Positions 62,575 through 64,000 of a DNA stretch of 64,000 bases are shown here, piece by piece. How positions within the stretch are numbered: the stretch's first letter is position 1; each line of letters starts with the position of its first letter. Under the pieces are notes generated by a model. It was not told the DNA's origin, searched no databases, and worked only from the letters and a program-made list of their open reading frames with translations. The DNA comes from Qipengyuania xiapuensis (GTDB taxonomy: Bacteria; Pseudomonadota; Alphaproteobacteria; Sphingomonadales; Sphingomonadaceae): assembly GCF_019711395.1 (NCBI RefSeq), contig NZ_JAIGNL010000002.1, positions 1-64,000 of the forward strand. The letters are read 5' to 3'. The position numbers and the translations under genes are program-made.

Positions 62575-64000
62575 TTAGCCGCCGCGCAGGGTCTTCACGC
62601 CGAAATCGCGTTCGAACAGGTAGAGCAGGATGCGGGCAGCATCGCCGCGCGTGCCCTCCAGACCGCCATCGCGTTCCATCAGCACGCGCGCATCGTCATG
62701 AGCCTTGGGCAGCAGCTCGGTGATCTGCTCGAAACTCGCCACGCTGAAGGGCGTATCGCCTGATTGCCGCGTGCCGAGAAGCTCGCCGCCACCGCGCAAT
62801 TTGAGGTCTTCTTCGGCGAGCAGGAATCCGTCCTGGCTCTCGCGCATCAGGGCGAGACGCTTCTGGGCGGTTTCGGACAGGCTTTCGCCGTGGAGGAGGA
62901 CACAGAAGCTCTTCTCGCTCCCCCGCCCCACCCGGCCGCGCAGCTGGTGGAGTTGGGCGAGACCGAAGCGTTCGGCCTGCTCGATCACCATGAGCGTTGC
63001 GTTGGGCACGTCGACGCCGACCTCGATCACCGTGGTGGCGACCAGCAGCCGCGCATCGCCGCGCGCGAACCGCTCCATCGCGGCGTCTTTCATTTCCGGT
63101 GCGAGCTGGCCGTGGACCATCACCACATCGTCGCCGAACCGCTCTTTCAGGGCCGCATAGCGCGCTTCGGCGGCGGCGATCTCGTCGGGCCCGTCCATCT
63201 CGCGGACCATCGGGCAGACCCAGAAGGCTTGCCGTCCCTCGGCAAATTGCGCGGCGAGGCGCTCGACCAGTGCGGGGATCCTGTCCTGCCCCATCACCAC
63301 CGTGTCGATCGACTGGCGTCCCGGCGGCAGTTCGTCGAGCTTGCTCACGTCGAGCTCACCATATTGCGCGAGAGTGAGCGTACGCGGGATCGGCGTTGCA
63401 GTCATGGCAAGGACGTGCGGCGCGCGCTTGCCCTTGTTCGCCAGCATGAGCCGCTGGCCGACACCGAAACGGTGCTGCTCGTCGATCACCACCATCGCGA
63501 GGTTCTTGTAGGCAACCTTGTCCTGGAAGATCGCGTGGGTGCCGACGACGATGTCGATGCTGCCGTCCAGAAGCCCCATTAGCGTCGCTTCGCGCGCCTT
63601 GCCCTTGTCGCGCCCGGTGAGCAGCGCGACTTCCGCACCGGTAGGCTGGGCCATGCGGCGCAGGCTTTCATAGTGCTGGCGAGCGAGGATTTCGGTGGGT
63701 GCGAGCAGCGCCGCCTGCGCGCCCGCCTCGACAGCGATCAGCATGGCTTCCAGCGCAACCACGGTCTTGCCCGCGCCGACGTCGCCCTGCAGCAGGCGAA
63801 GCATCGGCGCTTCCTGCGCCATGTCGCTCTCGATCTCGGCGATCGATCGCTTCTGCGCGCCGGTTAGCGGAAACGGCAGGTCGAGCTTGCCGCGATAGCT
63901 GCCATCGCCTTTCAAAGGTTGGCCACGGCGTTTGCGATTGTCCGCCCGCACCAGCATCAGTGCGAGGCTGTTGGCGAGCAGTTCGTCATAGGCCAGCCGG
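62575..64000 (-). CDS. recG: ATP-dependent DNA helicase RecG (N-terminal part beyond window)
   Basis: RecG remodels stalled forks. The visible C-terminal part has about 475 residues: Walker A GDVGAGKT, DEQH box VVIDEQHRFGVGQ, TATPIPRTL (motif III), VGVDVPNATLMVIEQAERFGL and QLRGRVGRG, followed by the TRG-like C-terminus. The reading frame stays open to base 64000, and the wedge domain lies outside. The stop is TAA at 62577-62575. Confidence 0.93.
   Translation of the reverse strand, partial: RLAYDELLANSLALMLVRADNRKRRGQPLKGDGSYRGKLDLPFPLTGAQKRSIAEIESDMAQEAPMLRLLQGDVGAGKTVVALEAMLIAVEAGAQAALLAPTEILARQHYESLRRMAQPTGAEVALLTGRDKGKAREATLMGLLDGSIDIVVGTHAIFQDKVAYKNLAMVVIDEQHRFGVGQRLMLANKGKRAPHVLAMTATPIPRTLTLAQYGELDVSKLDELPPGRQSIDTVVMGQDRIPALVERLAAQFAEGRQAFWVCPMVREMDGPDEIAAAEARYAALKERFGDDVVMVHGQLAPEMKDAAMERFARGDARLLVATTVIEVGVDVPNATLMVIEQAERFGLAQLHQLRGRVGRGSEKSFCVLLHGESLSETAQKRLALMRESQDGFLLAEEDLKLRGGGELLGTRQSGDTPFSVASFEQITELLPKAHDDARVLMERDGGLEGTRGDAARILLYLFERDFGVKTLRGG

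Noticed and set aside
1..64000. CRISPR array, insertion sequences, toxin-antitoxin pairs or a restriction system.
   Set aside because: No regular direct repeats with spacers, no transposase or integrase motifs and no toxin/antitoxin or methyltransferase genes were found when reading through the window.

Overview
The window is GC-rich, gene-dense chromosomal DNA from an alphaproteobacterium, most likely a marine or aquatic member of the Sphingomonadales close to Erythrobacteraceae. The grounds are LexA sites of the alphaproteobacterial form GTTC-N7-GTTC, a PrsK/PrsR two-component pair, an ScfR-type regulator divergent from isocitrate lyase, the zapA/6S RNA/5-FTHF cyclo-ligase order and a DUF2842 protein. 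This placement is by recognition and is not a computed phylogeny. I see no insertion sequence, prophage, CRISPR array or rRNA.

Left (1-9.4 kb): tRNA-Glu is followed by a complete phosphate-starvation cluster, phoR - phosphate-selective porin - pstSCAB - phoU - phoB, and an unknown membrane-anchored protein. Pho boxes made of three 7-bp units at 11-bp spacing lie before the porin, pstS and phoB. The phoB box argues for a downstream phoB start.

9.4-21 kb: this is an SOS mutagenesis and repair region. One minus-strand operon encodes a radical SAM DNA-modification/repair family protein, a DUF4130-UdgX fusion and DnaE2, possibly continuing into a LysE exporter and an extensin-like protein. A second minus-strand operon encodes ImuA and ImuB. 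Each has its own LexA box over a recognisable -10 element. A plus-strand alpha carbonic anhydrase and a PilZ protein separate the two. The radical SAM gene is predicted to be transcribed as a nearly or fully leaderless mRNA. This is the most interesting part of the window.

21-31 kb: a flavin-type stress protein, two amino-acid or sodium-coupled transporters, panB, a DUF475 membrane protein, a bile acid:sodium symporter-like protein and the PrsK/PrsR system. 31-39 kb: a small membrane protein, ScfR and aceA sharing an operator region, a small protein behind aceA, an M20 amidohydrolase, an SLC13 transporter and a small membrane protein.

39-53.9 kb: tRNA-Leu; the efp - unknown - inositol monophosphatase operon; cell-wall enzymes (M23 peptidase, L,D-transpeptidase); thiE; a central-carbon operon tkt - gap - pgk - 2OG-Fe(II) oxygenase-like - class I fba; then zapA, 6S RNA, 5-FTHF cyclo-ligase, DUF2842 and an MFS sugar-type transporter. 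53.8-64 kb: tRNA-Asp, a 39-residue secreted peptide, branched-chain 2-oxoacid dehydrogenase E1a-E1b-E2, thyA, tRNA-Pro, an overlapping trio of LMW tyrosine phosphatase, ABC1 kinase and fructosamine-kinase-like protein that suggests protein deglycation, an unknown membrane protein, and recG running off the right edge.
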